Assembly (NCBI GenBank): GCA_963791495.1 | Contig: CAWBST010000013.1 | Coordinates: 558,001 to 622,000 of the forward strand | From: JAMXLO01 sp963791495 | GTDB taxonomy: Bacteria; Pseudomonadota; Alphaproteobacteria; Acetobacterales; Acetobacteraceae | DNA length: 64,000 bases | Direction of reading: 5' to 3' | Shown here: positions 26,978-37,269 of the stretch, piece by piece | Layout of the letters: the number at the start of each line of letters is the position of its first letter | How positions within the stretch are numbered: position 1 is the first letter of the stretch | The notes under the pieces: model-generated | What the model saw: the letters and a program-made list of their open reading frames with translations, nothing else | Told to the model about the DNA's origin: nothing | Database searches by the model: none | Made by a program: the position numbers and the translations under genes

Positions 26978-27286
26978 TTCGATGCGTTTCCACTCATTTT
27001 TCCGGTGTAGGTTGCGGCCTCTGTGCCTATCTTGCAAGCGAGTTGGCGATGGAGATTGCGGCGGCGATCAGGGGATGCGCGCAGCGGAAAAAGGCAATGC
27101 TACGGGTGCAGAACCGTTCCTGGGGAGGAACACGGGCACCCAGCCTAGCCAAAAGGCAGAGGCAGCACCCCGCAATGGTCTTATGCGACTGAAACGATTT
27201 GGGCCGCACCGAAATGCCGGCACAGTTCAGAAAACTAGTTTCGCAGTGCGCCCGATTGCTGCACGAGAATCCGAGAGCCACTCGCA

Positions 27287-27932
27287 TCAACGAATGATGA
27301 TCCCTACTCGCCGATTCTGCGGCTCACGTACGCCTGGACCCGTCGGGGCCAATAGGTTTGTGTCGCCAAAGCCCTGGATGGTGATGACGCTCGGCGGCAC
27401 GCCATTCTCGACCAATTCCGCCTGAACAGCCCGAGCGCGACGCACCGACAGACCCTGGTTGTACTTCGGCGTGCCCGAGGTATCGGTGTAGCCATTTACC
27501 TCGATCCGCGTGTACTGGACATGCGTCGAGTTGTCCGCCGCCTCTTTGATGATCTGCGTGCGCCGCATGCCGACGCGCAACCCATGATTGAAAGTCGTTG
27601 CCGAGCTTCACACGAGCAGGCACGACGGCTTCGCCTGGAGCCCCTATTGCTGACACGTCGTAGGTTCGCGAACCGACACCGAGGAACGGAATGAACTGAT
27701 AAGCGATGGCACCGGTCGTATCGCCGGAGGTAAAGGCCGGGAAGCCAGATGGCGCTCCGTTGACGCGGAAACCCGACAAACGCGCCCATTTGTCAGCCGA
27801 CACCGATCCCCACGTAGGGGGCGAAATAGGGGACCGGAAGTAAGTTCGAGAAATCGTAGAGGACATTGCTGCCGTGTCGCTGTTGCCCAGATTGGGATCG
27901 CCGGCTCCACGATCCTTGAGGATTTCGTTCAA
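27287..27932 (-). pseudogene. OmpA-family outer membrane protein, degraded
   Basis: The C-terminal OmpA peptidoglycan-binding domain is clear: 'TRIEVNGYTDTSGTPKYNQG', 'LSVRRARAVQAELVENGVPP' and 'EPQNRRVGIIIR'. Just upstream, in another frame, comes outer-membrane-like text ('AYQFIPFLGVGSRTYDVSAI'). The join lacks the normal first strand of the OmpA domain ('VFFDWD' region), and the N-terminal barrel is incomplete. This is a broken gene with at least one deletion plus a frameshift. Confidence 0.7.
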
Positions 27933-28152
27933 GTAGGCGGTTCAAGAACACCGAGAAGGGCCGAAATAGCGAAATAGCCAGGCGTGAATATGGGTGATCA
28001 GTTCAGCGATATCCTGGCATCTTGGCTGCCGGGCCCGACGGCGCAGAACGCCATCACGACCGAGAAGCCTCAATTGCGGGCCAGCGGCGCCGCACATACG
28101 CTAATGGCAAGTGATTGATCTGGTTATCGGAATTGGCAATCAGTTTTAGTGG

Positions 28153-29899
28153 CTACTGGACACGCATGGGTTCGAGGTTGAGCAGGCTGAAAGCGGCCTC
28201 TGCAGTGGAGTTGTCTTGGCGTAAAGCGTGAACCGATGGGCGGTTCGATCGGCACACGCATTGTGTTGCGGGTAGCGTGAGATGTGTATGAGGCGGCGAA
28301 GCCATGACACGCTGACGTTGGCGGTACGCTTGGTGGCCTTCTTGGCTTTGGCTGCCTCCGACGGTTCGTCTGGCGACTGGGGAGGAGCGTTCTGCCCTTG
28401 CAGCAGCGCGTTCAGTGTCGTGGAACAGCAGCGGGGCCAAGGCGTCGCGCAGATGCCACTCGACGTGATAGGCGAGCATGCACAGGAAGACGTGGGCGCG
28501 CACGCGCGGTGCGGTCAGTGGCGGATCGGGCGGATATCGAGATCAACGGTCTTCATGCTGCGGAAGGCACGTTCGACCGTGACAAATCCTTGTAGGCCTG
28601 CACGGCTTCGTTCGCATCGAGATGCTCGACCGGCACGGATGTGCGGATCACGTAGACGCCGTCGAGGCGAGCTTCTGCCTCAATCTGTTCGATCCGGCGC
28701 TGGAATGCGAAGTGGCCATCGCGGATCTCGATGGCGAGATGCTTGGCCATCTTCCGACTGTTCACCACACCGCCCACTGCCAGGCCGATCTCGGCGGCGC
28801 TTCGCAACGGCGAGTGCCTGCGGCGGACCTGCGCCTGGATGCGGGCAAGCTCGCGTTCGGTGGCGGCCAGCAGTTCCTCGCGCTTGCGCGCGCGTTCGGC
28901 GGCGAGTTCGCGGTTACGGCAGACAATGAGCCGCTCGCCGGGGAACATCTCGGGCGCGCTGATCTCGGCCAGGTCGCGCTCGTCGAACAGCGACAGCTGC
29001 AACGGCCCGTTCTCCGCCGCCAGCGCCTGAATGGCCGGTGCCCGCAGGCAGGTGATCCAGTCTACGCCGGCCGGCCTGAGGTCTGTGCCGATCCGCGCCG
29101 AGGTGATCATGCCGCGGTCGCCAACCAGCACCACGCGGCTGATGCCGAAGCGATCCTTGAGCTTCTCGACCTGCGCGCTCAGCGTCGCCGGGTCGGCCGT
29201 GTTGCCGTCGAACACCTCGACTGCGACCGGCAGCCCCTCGCGCGTGCACAGCAGCCCGTAGACGATCTGCGGCCGGTCACCGCGGTGATCACGGCTGTAG
29301 CCATGCTGCGCCAGCGGACAGCGGCGGCCCTCGAAATACGACGAACTCACGTCGTAGAGCACCAATACGCCGTCTTGGAGATGCCGCCTTGCCAGGCCGT
29401 TCTCAATCCGCTGCTGGCGTTCGAGCAGCCAGTCCAGTGCCTCGTACGCCTCGCGTTCCTTGACCTCCCCCAGGCGCAGCACCGCGCCTAGGCTCGATGT
29501 CGCAGTCTCCTCGTCCACCGCGCGGACAAACCCGAGCTTGGAGCGCGGCGTGATCAGCCGGTCCACGATCATCGCCACCACCAGACCGCAATGTCGCCGC
29601 GACGCCGCGTCCTTCGCTGTGCTCAGGATCAGCCGGTCCAGCGCGATCCCGCGCAGCATGCCGAGCGCCGCTGCGACATGGCCATGCGGCAGTGACCGCT
29701 CGATCTGCATCTCGTTCGGGCCGGTGCCGATCACCGTGCCGCCCTTCAGCAGCGCCTTCAGCCCATTGATGACATCACCCGGCAGCTTGCTCAGGTTGGC
29801 CAGCGTGCGCTTCTGCGCACGGCCTTCCTCGTCGCGATAACTCTCCCGCAACAGCACCGCCGGCGGAGACGACCGATTAGGAACCGTCTCGATGAACAT
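28153..29899 (-). pseudogene. IS1634-family transposase, frameshifted
   Basis: The first 448 codons are intact (28553-29899): 'FIETVPNRSSPPAVLLRESY' at the start, 'VVLVGDRGMITSARI' with a catalytic Asp, and 'DGVYVIRTSVP'. The frame then breaks at 28577 within 'AYKDLSR/VERAFRSMKT', where a base is missing. It breaks again about 50 bases further on ('RPIRH/WTAPRVRAH'), and probably a third time near 28380. The tail 'RAHVFLCMLAYHVEWHLRDA' and a later 'FTLYAKTTPLQ' segment complete the family pattern. The first two breaks fit loss of one G from a short G run. I could not find convincing terminal inverted repeats. Confidence 0.85.
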
Positions 29900-30155
29900 G
29901 GCCGAATCGAATCACACTCCGGCCGTTTTGGGAATCCCTACATGGACACAAAATCCACACCAATCTTCAAACAACACACTGACAGGATTCAGCCTTCAAG
30001 TCCCGACACGTGAAAACTTCAGGCTAGACTTGCACGGGACGAGGAAGTTGTACGCAACATTCGTTTGGGCCGGCAATGAAACGCTAGCCGCCCATGATAG
30101 CGCTTTTTCAGCTCGGCCGGCAGTCGCACTCCCGGCTTATTCGATCTCAGGAAGA

Positions 30156-31763
30156 TCAGTGGAGCGCCTGGGCCTCGGTCCCCCCATTCGCCGCGGCGGT
30201 GTCGGCGAACCGGTAATGTCGTTCCGACACGCGTAGCGTACGCAACCAGTAGCCGATGCTAAACCCCGGCCAAAGAGTTGTGTTACGGCCGTTGCGGTCC
30301 AAATACCAGCTCCGGCATCCGGACAACCAGATCGTGCGCTGCATCCACTTGTCCAGTCGCCGGATGAATGCAGCCTGCACTTCGGGCCGCACTTCAACCG
30401 AAGTGGCATTGCGTTGCTTCAGCGATCGGAGGCATCGAAGCACGTGGCGTATCTGCGCCTCCAGCATGAAAACCACTGAATTATGCCCAAGCCCAGTGTT
30501 GGGGCCGCCAAGCAGAAAGAGGTTCGGGAAATCCGCCACAGCGATACCAAGCCGAGCTTGCATCCCGTTTCGCCACGCCTCAGACAGACTGACACCATTG
30601 CGCCCCACGACTTTGACAGAGCCGAATGAATTGGTCGCCTGAAATCCAGTCGCGAATATCAGGACGTCGGCCCGGTGCTCAATCCCCTCTGCAGTAACCA
30701 GCCCGTCCGGCACAACGCCGGCGATCGGGACGGTCACTAAGCAAACATTCGGTCGGGTCAGGCTGGCGAGGAAGTCATTGGAGAGCAGCACCCGCTTGCA
30801 ACCCATGCGATCGGCGGGCGTGAGCAGATGTCGTAACGCATCGCTGGGAACCTGCCGCTTCGCATGGCTGCGAGCGCGCCTTTCGGGTGCGGCCATAAGA
30901 CTGGGAAACAGCACGAAACCAAATGCGCGCATCTCGTGGGTCCAGTAAAACCACGCACGCAACGACCGCTGAAGCAAGGGAACATGGCGTAGAGCCCAGC
31001 GATTGCGCGGGCTGGAGACTGGATCCGATTTCGGCAATACCCACGGCGGCGTCCGTTGAAACAGCACGAGACGCGCCGCGTCCTCGGCAATACGCGGCAC
31101 GAACTGTGCCGCGCTCGCTCCGGTGCCGATCACGGCCACATGCTTGCCTTTGATGCCAGTCCCGTGCTTCCAGCGTGCTGAATGGAACGCGACACCACGG
31201 AAGGATTCGATGCCGCGCAATGCCGGGAAGGCCGGCCGATGGAGCGCGCCCGTTGCCAGAACCAGGAACCGCGCTGCAAGATCGGGACCGGGATCCGTCC
31301 GTAGCAGCCACAAGGCGGCGGCATTCTCGAATTTGGCCTCCTTCAAACTCACCCCTGTGCGCAGATGCGGGGTCAGTCCAAACCGCTCGACGCATTCCTC
31401 GAGATATCTGCGGATCTCCGCCTGGGTCGGATATCGTCGTGACCAGTCGGCGCTCGGCGCAAACGATAGCGAGTAAAGATGGGAGGGGATATCGCACGCA
31501 CAGTCCGGATAGGTGTTGTCGCGCCATACACCTCCGACGGTGTCAGCCTGTTCGATGATTACGAAGTCATGCCACCCCGCGCGCTTGAGGCGAATTGCCA
31601 TGCCGATGCCGCCGAATCCGGCACCAATGATCGCGACCGTGCAGCGGGTCAGACCGGTGGCTTCCCGGGTGGCTGCAATGTCAACTCGTTGGCCAAACTC
31701 TTCGCCATCTTGGGTAACGCTACGCGACGTATGCTCGCGGGCATGGCGCAGACCCTGAATCAT
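30156..31763 (-). CDS. Flavin-containing / Baeyer-Villiger-type monooxygenase
   Basis: A 535-residue protein from the ATG at 31763 (AGGAAC upstream). A longer frame to 32177 overlaps transposon debris and is not credible. The FAD site 'VAIIGAGFGGIGMAIRL' is at about 43-59 and the NADPH site 'HVAVIGTGASAAQFV' is in the middle. Between them lies 'FRGVAFHSARWK', which fits the F-x-G-x3-H-x3-W fingerprint of type I Baeyer-Villiger monooxygenases. 'LIFATGFQATNSF' and 'NLFLLGGPNTGLGHNS' are typical C-terminal motifs. It probably oxygenates ketones or heteroatoms with NADPH. It is a single gene bordered upstream by a Tn3 fragment. Confidence 0.92.
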   Translation of the reverse strand: MIQGLRHAREHTSRSVTQDGEEFGQRVDIAATREATGLTRCTVAIIGAGFGGIGMAIRLKRAGWHDFVIIEQADTVGGVWRDNTYPDCACDIPSHLYSLSFAPSADWSRRYPTQAEIRRYLEECVERFGLTPHLRTGVSLKEAKFENAAALWLLRTDPGPDLAARFLVLATGALHRPAFPALRGIESFRGVAFHSARWKHGTGIKGKHVAVIGTGASAAQFVPRIAEDAARLVLFQRTPPWVLPKSDPVSSPRNRWALRHVPLLQRSLRAWFYWTHEMRAFGFVLFPSLMAAPERRARSHAKRQVPSDALRHLLTPADRMGCKRVLLSNDFLASLTRPNVCLVTVPIAGVVPDGLVTAEGIEHRADVLIFATGFQATNSFGSVKVVGRNGVSLSEAWRNGMQARLGIAVADFPNLFLLGGPNTGLGHNSVVFMLEAQIRHVLRCLRSLKQRNATSVEVRPEVQAAFIRRLDKWMQRTIWLSGCRSWYLDRNGRNTTLWPGFSIGYWLRTLRVSERHYRFADTAAANGGTEAQALH

Positions 31764-32010
31764 TTCGTGTTCCTGCTCAAGGGTTCGAATGATATGCGAC
31801 AACGGTGCAAATGGCACGAGACTGTGGTGGCGGCGATGGCGTCGGCGATGTACTGGAGTTCCAGAACAAGATCGCGGCGATGACGAGGTTGACGCCGGGG
31901 GCATGAAACTGTTGCGCCTCGGCACTGCGGTCGGCAATCCGGCCTTGTTTGGAGGTGCGGATGACCTGCGCGAGGAAATGACGCTGCTCGCTCTTGTTGA
32001 GCCCCGCATG
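31764..32010 (-). pseudogene. Tn3-family transposase fragment (C-terminal end)
   Basis: Minus-strand reading gives 'LNKSEQRHFLAQVIRTSKQG' followed by 'RIADRSAEAQQFHAPGVNLV' and 'IAAILFWN'. This matches the last part of Tn3-type transposases (normally '..NLVVAAIILWNTVYL'). The frame then breaks and the final segment is scrambled. This fragment ends at the start of the flavin monooxygenase gene. Confidence 0.75.
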
Positions 32011-32029
32011 GCAGCGTCGGCGCGAGCCC

Positions 32030-32140
32030 GGGTTTGCGGATCGGCCGGAACAGCGGCCCTTGCTCGTCGTCGCCGTGGCCAGCCGTCTCGAGGTAGTCGT
32101 GGATGCGACCTACCCCTCCAACGGAGCCTTCTGCCAGAGT
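32030..32140 (-). pseudogene. Tyrosine recombinase fragment
   Basis: The minus strand contains 'IHDYLETAGHGDDEQGPLFR' followed by 'PIRK', a stretch typical of the catalytic-domain start of transposon-borne tyrosine recombinases. The catalytic residues are not present. It is joined directly to the Tn3 piece, so two elements were fused here. Confidence 0.6.
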
Positions 32141-32501
32141 CGAGCGCTCGATCGGGAGCATCAAGCTGTATCGGCATTGGCTCAAGCGTCGGTCATGCTT
32201 GTCAGCATCTCTAGGCGCTTATGGCTGCACGATGCTCCCCCGCGTTCCGGTCAGCCGAACACGACGTCCTGAAACAGCCCGAGCCTAGGGCCAGTCGTTG
32301 CCTCGTTCGCGCAGCCGTTCTTGTGTGTGTCCGGGATAATCTGATGCCCGGCCGGCTCTTGCCAGGGCGACAGGTGCCCGTCATTTTCAGGATTGCTCGC
32401 GATTGCGAGGCCGATCACACCGCTGCGGCAGTCGGGTAACGGCACGCAGTGCGCCCACACGGAGGCTGACGGCTCGGCTCCATGCAAAGGAGACCACATC
32501 C
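32141..32501. other. Intergenic region upstream of the TPP enzyme
   Basis: I see no supported gene. A minus-strand open frame ending at 32251 contains 'NPENDGHLSPWQEP', which has a natural look, but I cannot place it in a family. The promoter of the acyl-CoA/TPP cluster should be here. Confidence 0.35.
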
Positions 32502-34167
32502 ATGACGATCGATGTAGCGACCGGCATTGTCCGCATTCTCAAGCAGGAGGGCGTGGGTTGGGTTTCGACCTTCCCGGTCTGCCGGGTGAACAACGCGCTC
32601 GGCCGGGAAGGAGTGCCGATGCTGATGATGCGCGACGACCGCTACGCCGTCGCGGTCGCCGACGCGTTCTCGCGCATCACCGCGGGCTCACGGATCGGGG
32701 TGTGCACCTTCCAGGGGGGCGTCAATGCCGCCGGCATGCAGTACGCCTACGCCGGGATGGCGCAGGCCTATGAGGATGGCTCGCCCGTTCTGTGCATCAC
32801 CGATGGCGTGCCGGCCGGCAGCTCTGGCAACAGCCAGTACCGACGTCGCATCGGCCATGAAGACCGTGTCGAAGTGGTTCGGCTATCTCGACAAGCCCGA
32901 GCGCACGCCTGAGTTCATGCGCCGCGCCTTCACCATGCTGCGCAGCGGCAGGCCGGGCCCGGTGATCCTCGCTGTTCCCAATGCCACGGCCACATACGAC
33001 GAAACCGCCGACCCCTACCGTCCGGTGAAGGGCTGGAAATCGGCGCCGGACCCGGCGGATGTGCGCGCAGCGGTTGACCAGCTCCTGGGAGCCCGCAACC
33101 CGCTGATCTACGCCGGCGAGGGGGTCATCTACGCGGGCGCTTCGGAAGAACTGAAAGCGCTGGCGGAGCTCGTGAATGTGCCGGTGATCACGACGCTCAA
33201 GGCCAAAGGTGCGTTCCCGGAGGACCATCCGCTGTTCGTCGGCGTGCGCGGCGATCAGGTGGCGCACTACCTGAACAAGAGCGACGTCATCCTCGCCGTG
33301 GGTTCTAGCCTGTCGCCGGGGCGTTTCAGTCACGGCATTCCCGATGCGGCGAAGAAGACGATCATCCTGTGCAACGTCGATGAGCTGCACATCAACAAGA
33401 TGATTCCCATGGCGCACGCGGTGATTGGCGATGCGCGCCTGACCTTGCAGGCGCTCCGCCAGGAAGTGGCCGACCGCACGCGCGGTGCCGGACGGGCGGC
33501 GGGTAATGTGGCGGCGGAGGTGAGGGCGGCACGCGACGACGCGCTCGCCAGATACCGGCAGGTGATGAACTCCGACGAGACGCCCATCAACCCCTATCGG
33601 GTGTACGGCGATCTCATGCAGGTGCTGGATCTGCGCAATTCGTTCGTGACGCACGAGTCCGGCAACACGCGCGACCAGCTGAGCACCGTGTTCGACACGC
33701 TCATCCCGCGCGGCTTCCTGGGCTGGGGGAATGTCTCCACGCTCGGCTTCAGCCTGGCCGCGGCCATTGCCGCCAAGAAGGCGTTTCCGAACAGGGCATC
33801 GGTGGCGGTGACCGGCGAGGCGGGCCTTGGCTACATGCTCGGCAACCTCGAGGTGCTGTTGCGCGAGAAACTCGGGATCACGGTCGTGCACATCAGCAAT
33901 GGCGGTTTTGCCGGATACGGACCCGGCTTCTGGGGGCCGGGACACGATCCCTTCACACATCAGGTGCTGGGGCCCGACGAGGTGGATATGTCGAAGGTGA
34001 TCGGCGCCCTTGGCTTCCACACCGAGCGGGTGAACGAGCCAGCCGAGGTCATCCCGGCCCTGCGGCGGGCGCTCGACGTTAATACGTCAGGTCGCCCGGC
34101 GTATATCGAGTTCATCTGCTCGCAGTACCCCGTCTATGGCCAGTGGGTTGGACGAGGCGAGGGGTGA
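32502..34167 (+). pseudogene. Thiamine pyrophosphate-dependent enzyme (acetolactate synthase-like), frameshifted
   Basis: The gene starts at ATG 32502 with an AGGAG site. The N-terminal TPP domain ('GIVRILKQEGVGWVSTFPVC') runs to 'PAGSSGNSQY', where one extra C at about 32841 shifts the frame. Removing it continues as 'DVASAMKTVSKWFGYLDKPE' to a normal stop at 34167, about 554 residues in all. The central domain has 'PLIYAGEGVIYAGA'. The C-terminal TPP motif is an unusual 'GEAGLGYMLGN', and the usual catalytic Glu region reads 'MRDDRYAVAVADAFSR'. Family members decarboxylate or ligate 2-oxo acids or acyl-CoAs. The adjoining Zn-ribbon, thiolase and CoA-ligase genes point to acyl-CoA metabolism. 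Confidence 0.82.
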
Positions 34168-34171
34168 AGCG

Positions 34172-34582
34172 ATGCCGAAGCTGATCCCCGTCCCCGACGC
34201 TTTGAGCAAGCCGTTCTGGGACGCTGTCAATCAACGGCGGCTCGTCCTGCAGCACTGCGCTGCCTGCGACCGGCTGCAATACCCGCCGCAGCAGGCGTGT
34301 CAGGTGTGCGGGTCGGCGGCCGGTCTGACGTGGAAAGACGTCGAGGGACGCGGCCATATCGCGAGCTACATCGTGATCGAGGATGGCCGCCTCAACCGGC
34401 GCATGGCCGATCAGCCCTATAACATGGCGATGGTGACGCTGGACGCGGATCCGCGGGTCAACTTCTATTCCAACCTCCCCGGCACGCCGCCCTACAAGGT
34501 GCCGGTGGGCGCCGCCGTCGAGGTGACGTTCGAGGAGGTGGCCCCGGACCAGCTCATCCACGAGTGGCGGGTCGTCGCCTAG
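34172..34582 (+). CDS. OB-fold Zn-ribbon protein (DUF35 type), thiolase partner
   Basis: A 136-residue protein from the ATG at 34172. The rubredoxin-like zinc ribbon has two Cys pairs: 'LQHCAACDRLQYPPQQACQV' and 'CGS'. It is followed by an OB fold ('GRGHIASYIVIED', 'VGAAVEVTFEEV'). These proteins bind thiolase-like enzymes and assist acyl-CoA handling. The gene sits four bases after the TPP gene and in the same direction as the thiolase-like gene at 34995. Confidence 0.88.
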   Translation: MPKLIPVPDALSKPFWDAVNQRRLVLQHCAACDRLQYPPQQACQVCGSAAGLTWKDVEGRGHIASYIVIEDGRLNRRMADQPYNMAMVTLDADPRVNFYSNLPGTPPYKVPVGAAVEVTFEEVAPDQLIHEWRVVA

Positions 34583-34594
34583 AGGAGACGCAGC

Positions 34595-34986
34595 ATGGAC
34601 CAATTCACCGGCGGGTGCGTGTGCGGCAACGTCCGATTTGTGGCGTCGGGACGCCCATACCGGGTTGGCCTTTGTCACTGTCTCGACTGCCGCAAGTATC
34701 ATGGGGCTCTGTTTCACGCTTCCGCGGTGTTCCCTCGGGATGCGGTGACGATTGAAGGCGAAGCACGCGACTACTCGGGGCGGTTTTCTGTCCCCGCTGT
34801 GGTTCGCCGGTTTTCGGACGCAGCGGAGACGAAACCTTGGTGAATCTGGGTGCCCTGGATGCCCCTGACCAACTGACGCCAACCTACGAACTCTGGACCA
34901 TCCGCCGTGAGTCCTGGTTGCCGCCGTTTCCGATCACGCGACGATACGACCGCGATCGTGACGCCACGAGCCGCTTCGAGGAGTAG
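34595..34986 (+). pseudogene. GFA (glutathione-dependent formaldehyde-activating) family protein, frameshifted
   Basis: Starts with a GAGGAGA ribosome binding site. 'GGCVCGNVRFVASGRPYRVG' and 'CHCLDCRKYHGALFHASAVF' carry the Cys clusters of the GFA zinc fold. In the T run at 34783-34786 one base appears lost. Reading on in the other frame restores 'FCPRCGSPVFGRSGDE' (the last zinc ligands) and 'YELWTIRRESWLPPF' to a stop at 34986. Literally translated, the protein would end at 34843 without its last Cys pair. Role of the family: thiol adduct handling or small zinc-binding enzyme. Confidence 0.8.
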
Positions 34987-34994
34987 GTGGAACC

Positions 34995-36312
34995 ATGAGC
35001 GCACCTGACCAGTATCAGTGGCGGCGAGACAAGGACGGGCTCGGCGTATGGGAGCACCGCGGCAAGGTCGCGGTGGCTGGTGTCGGACATTCGCCGGTCG
35101 ACCGTCGTTGGGACGGCGTGTCGATGGACAAGACGCTGGGTGCCTACTCCATCCTGGCCTGCCAGAAGGCGATGGACGACGCAGGCGTGACGCCGGATCA
35201 GATCGACGGCGTCATCTGCTGCGACAGCCATATCGCCGGCGGCAGCGGCGGCTCCGCGTCGCAGTGGGCGCCACGGCCGTACTTCGCACCCGCCTTACGA
35301 TTCGGAGTGGGGGCTCACTCTGGTCAACGCGAAGTGGCTCATCGAGCAGATGGGCCTGCCCAACGTCAAATTTGCTCCGACAGGATTGCCGACGATCAGC
35401 GAAATGGTGGGCATGGCGGCACAGGCCGTGGGTGACGGCGTTTGCAGCACCTGTCTCGTCATCTACCCGACAGGCAATCTGGAAGGCCGCTATCGTCGCG
35501 GTGGCGAGAACGCCGACGACTACGCCCGCGGCGCACGCCAATGGACGGCACCCTGGGGCAATCACGGCGGCAACGACTTCATCAACATGTTCCCGCACGG
35601 TCAGTACTGCCTGAAATACGGTGGCAAGCACGACGACCTCGCGCCCTTCGTCGTCAACCAGCACCGCAACGGGCTGCTCACGCCGTGGGGGTACAATGCC
35701 ACCCACAAGGTGCCGCAGCTCACCGTCGAGGAGTACCTCGGTTCGCGCTACGTCCTGAACCCGCTCCGGCTGTGGGACTGCGACCGGCCGGTCAATGCAT
35801 CGGCTGCGTATCTGTTCACGACGGCCGAGCGCGCCCGCGACATGCGGCAGAAGCCGGTCTATGTGCTCAATCACTCACAGCACAACTTCAGGCAGCGTTC
35901 CACACAGGCCGATCTGGAGCAGATCGAGGACTGGACCGACCGCGCCGCCAGGAGAATGTACGAGGGCGCCGGGCTTGGGCCCCAGGACGTCGATATATTC
36001 AATCCTTACGACGGCTATGCACCCATGACGCAGTTCTTCCTGGAGGCGTTCCAGTGGCACGGCGTCAAACGCGGCGATGCGTTTGCGTTCTACGCGGGCG
36101 ATATCAGGGTCGAGGGACCGCACCCGCTGTGCTCGAGCGGCGGCAATCTGGGGAACGGGCGCACGCGGACGGCGATGTACACCGACTGCATCGAGCAGCT
36201 CCGCGGCACGGCTGCCGCACGGCAGGTCAGGGTTCGGGCGGAGACCGCGCTGGGGGCATTCACCACCCCAAGCAGTGGGGGGTGGATCATGTTCGGCAAA
36301 CACCCGAGCTGA
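34995..36312 (+). pseudogene. Thiolase-like protein (acetyl-CoA acetyltransferase family), frameshifted
   Basis: Start at ATG 34995 with AGGTGGA upstream. The first ~99 residues ('KVAVAGVGHSPVDRRWDGVS', 'AMDDAGVTPDQIDGVICCDS') are followed by one extra C in the CCC run at 35289-35291. Removing it continues as 'PPYDSEWGLTLVNAKWLIEQ' to the stop at 36312. The full length would be about 438 residues. The C-terminal half has the thiolase-like 'VDIFNPYDGYAPMTQFFLEA' and 'SSGGNLGNGRTRTAMYTDCI' segments. It belongs to the SCP2/lipid-transfer thiolase group that works with OB-fold Zn-ribbon partners such as the one at 34172. Confidence 0.82.
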
Positions 36313-36340
36313 GGGGTGGTGATACTGGAGGTCACCGGCG
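35989..36340 (+). repeat. Direct repeat, left copy (thiolase tail plus 3' flank)
   Basis: The left copy of an imperfect direct repeat of about 350 bases; the right copy is at 36853-37201. Both include the thiolase 3' coding end and the following non-coding 'GATACTGGAGGTC'-like flank. The copies differ at many third codon positions, so they are paralogous rather than a fresh duplication. Confidence 0.85.
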
Positions 36341-36401
36341 TGCGGCGAACATTCTCAACCGCGCGCGGTGGCGGCATCACCCGGCAGCGCTTCTTTATTG
36401 C

Positions 36402-36695
36402 TCATGCGCCCAGCTTTCGCGCGATATCGGTCAGCAGCGTCTCGATCCTGGTTAGCCTGGCGGTGTGATCGGCCTGGGTGTCGGCGATACGCATGATCGC
36501 CAGCTCGTGGCTGTTCTGGCCAGCGGCGAGATTGGCAATTCTCCCCTCGATCGCGCCAAGCCTGGCCTCCATGGCCGAGAGCCGATGACCGGCCTCGCTC
36601 TCCAACAGCTTTGCAGACGCGACCGCCGCCTCTGCAGCGACCTTTGCCTGTTGGGATGCTCTGACGATCAGTGTCCAATCCGTGTTTTCGCTCAT
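36402..36695 (-). CDS. Small coiled-coil protein of unknown function
   Basis: A 97-residue protein (ATG at 36695; the longer frame upstream has no support). It is almost entirely helical with heptad-like spacing: 'AAEAAVASAKLLESEAGHRL' and 'SAMEARLGAIEGRIANLAAG', then 'ADHTARLTRIETLLTDIARK'. There is no signal peptide. It lies antisense between the thiolase gene and a second copy of the thiolase tail, so it entered with or was trapped by that duplication. Confidence 0.6.
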   Translation of the reverse strand: MSENTDWTLIVRASQQAKVAAEAAVASAKLLESEAGHRLSAMEARLGAIEGRIANLAAGQNSHELAIMRIADTQADHTARLTRIETLLTDIARKLGA

Positions 36696-36852
36696 GTGCA
36701 GTTCTCGATCGTCGGCGACCAGGCTGTCCAGTACTGCCCAGTCCGCCCCACGATGCGTTGGCGACCTCCTGCTGGCGGCTGCGCAGCGGGTTGGGACATG
36801 CGGCAAGGATAGCCCGAGTGCTTGGCACGGCAAAGTGGCGCCTGGGACAGAA

Positions 36853-37174
36853 TGTCGACATATTCAATCCTACGACGGCTATGCACCCATGGCGCAGTTC
36901 TTCCTCGAGACCTTCCAGTGGCACGGCGTCAAACGCGGCGATGCCTTCGCGTTCTATGGGGGCGATATCAGGGTCGAGGGCCCGGACCGCTCTGCTCGCG
37001 CGGCGGCAATCTGCTGAACGGGCGCACCCGGACGGCCATGTACACCGACTGCATAGAGCAGCTCCGCGGCACGGCGGCGCTCGGCAGATCAGGGTTCGGG
37101 CAGAGACTGCGCTTGGGGCTTTCACCACGCCGAGCAGCGGCGGCTGGACCATGTTCGGCAAATCCCCGGGCTGA
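36853..37174 (+). pseudogene. Second, diverged copy of the thiolase 3' end
   Basis: This segment repeats the last ~320 bases of the thiolase-like gene (from 35989) with scattered substitutions and a few indels. It reads 'QFFLETFQWHGVKRGDAFAF', 'YGGDIRVEGP' and 'MYTDCIEQLRGTAA' in pieces. The repeat continues past the stop codon for about 27 bases (compare 36313-36340 and 37175-37201). The N-terminal three quarters are missing, so it is not functional. Confidence 0.85.
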
Positions 37175-37269
37175 GGGCGTGTGACACTGGAGGTCGCCGG
37201 CTAGCGGCGGTCGCTCTCGGCCACACGTGGTGCTATGTAAAAGCCGCCAGCTTCTTCACGACGTATTGA

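Noticed and set aside
28100..29990. Terminal inverted repeats of the IS1634 element
   Set aside because: I compared both flanks and found only short, uncertain matches around GGACAC. The element ends cannot be set.
31764..32177. N-terminal extension of the flavin monooxygenase
   Set aside because: The extra 138 codons are Arg/Pro-rich, and other frames of the same bases encode Tn3 and recombinase fragments. The ATG at 31763 has a ribosome binding site and sits properly before the FAD motif.
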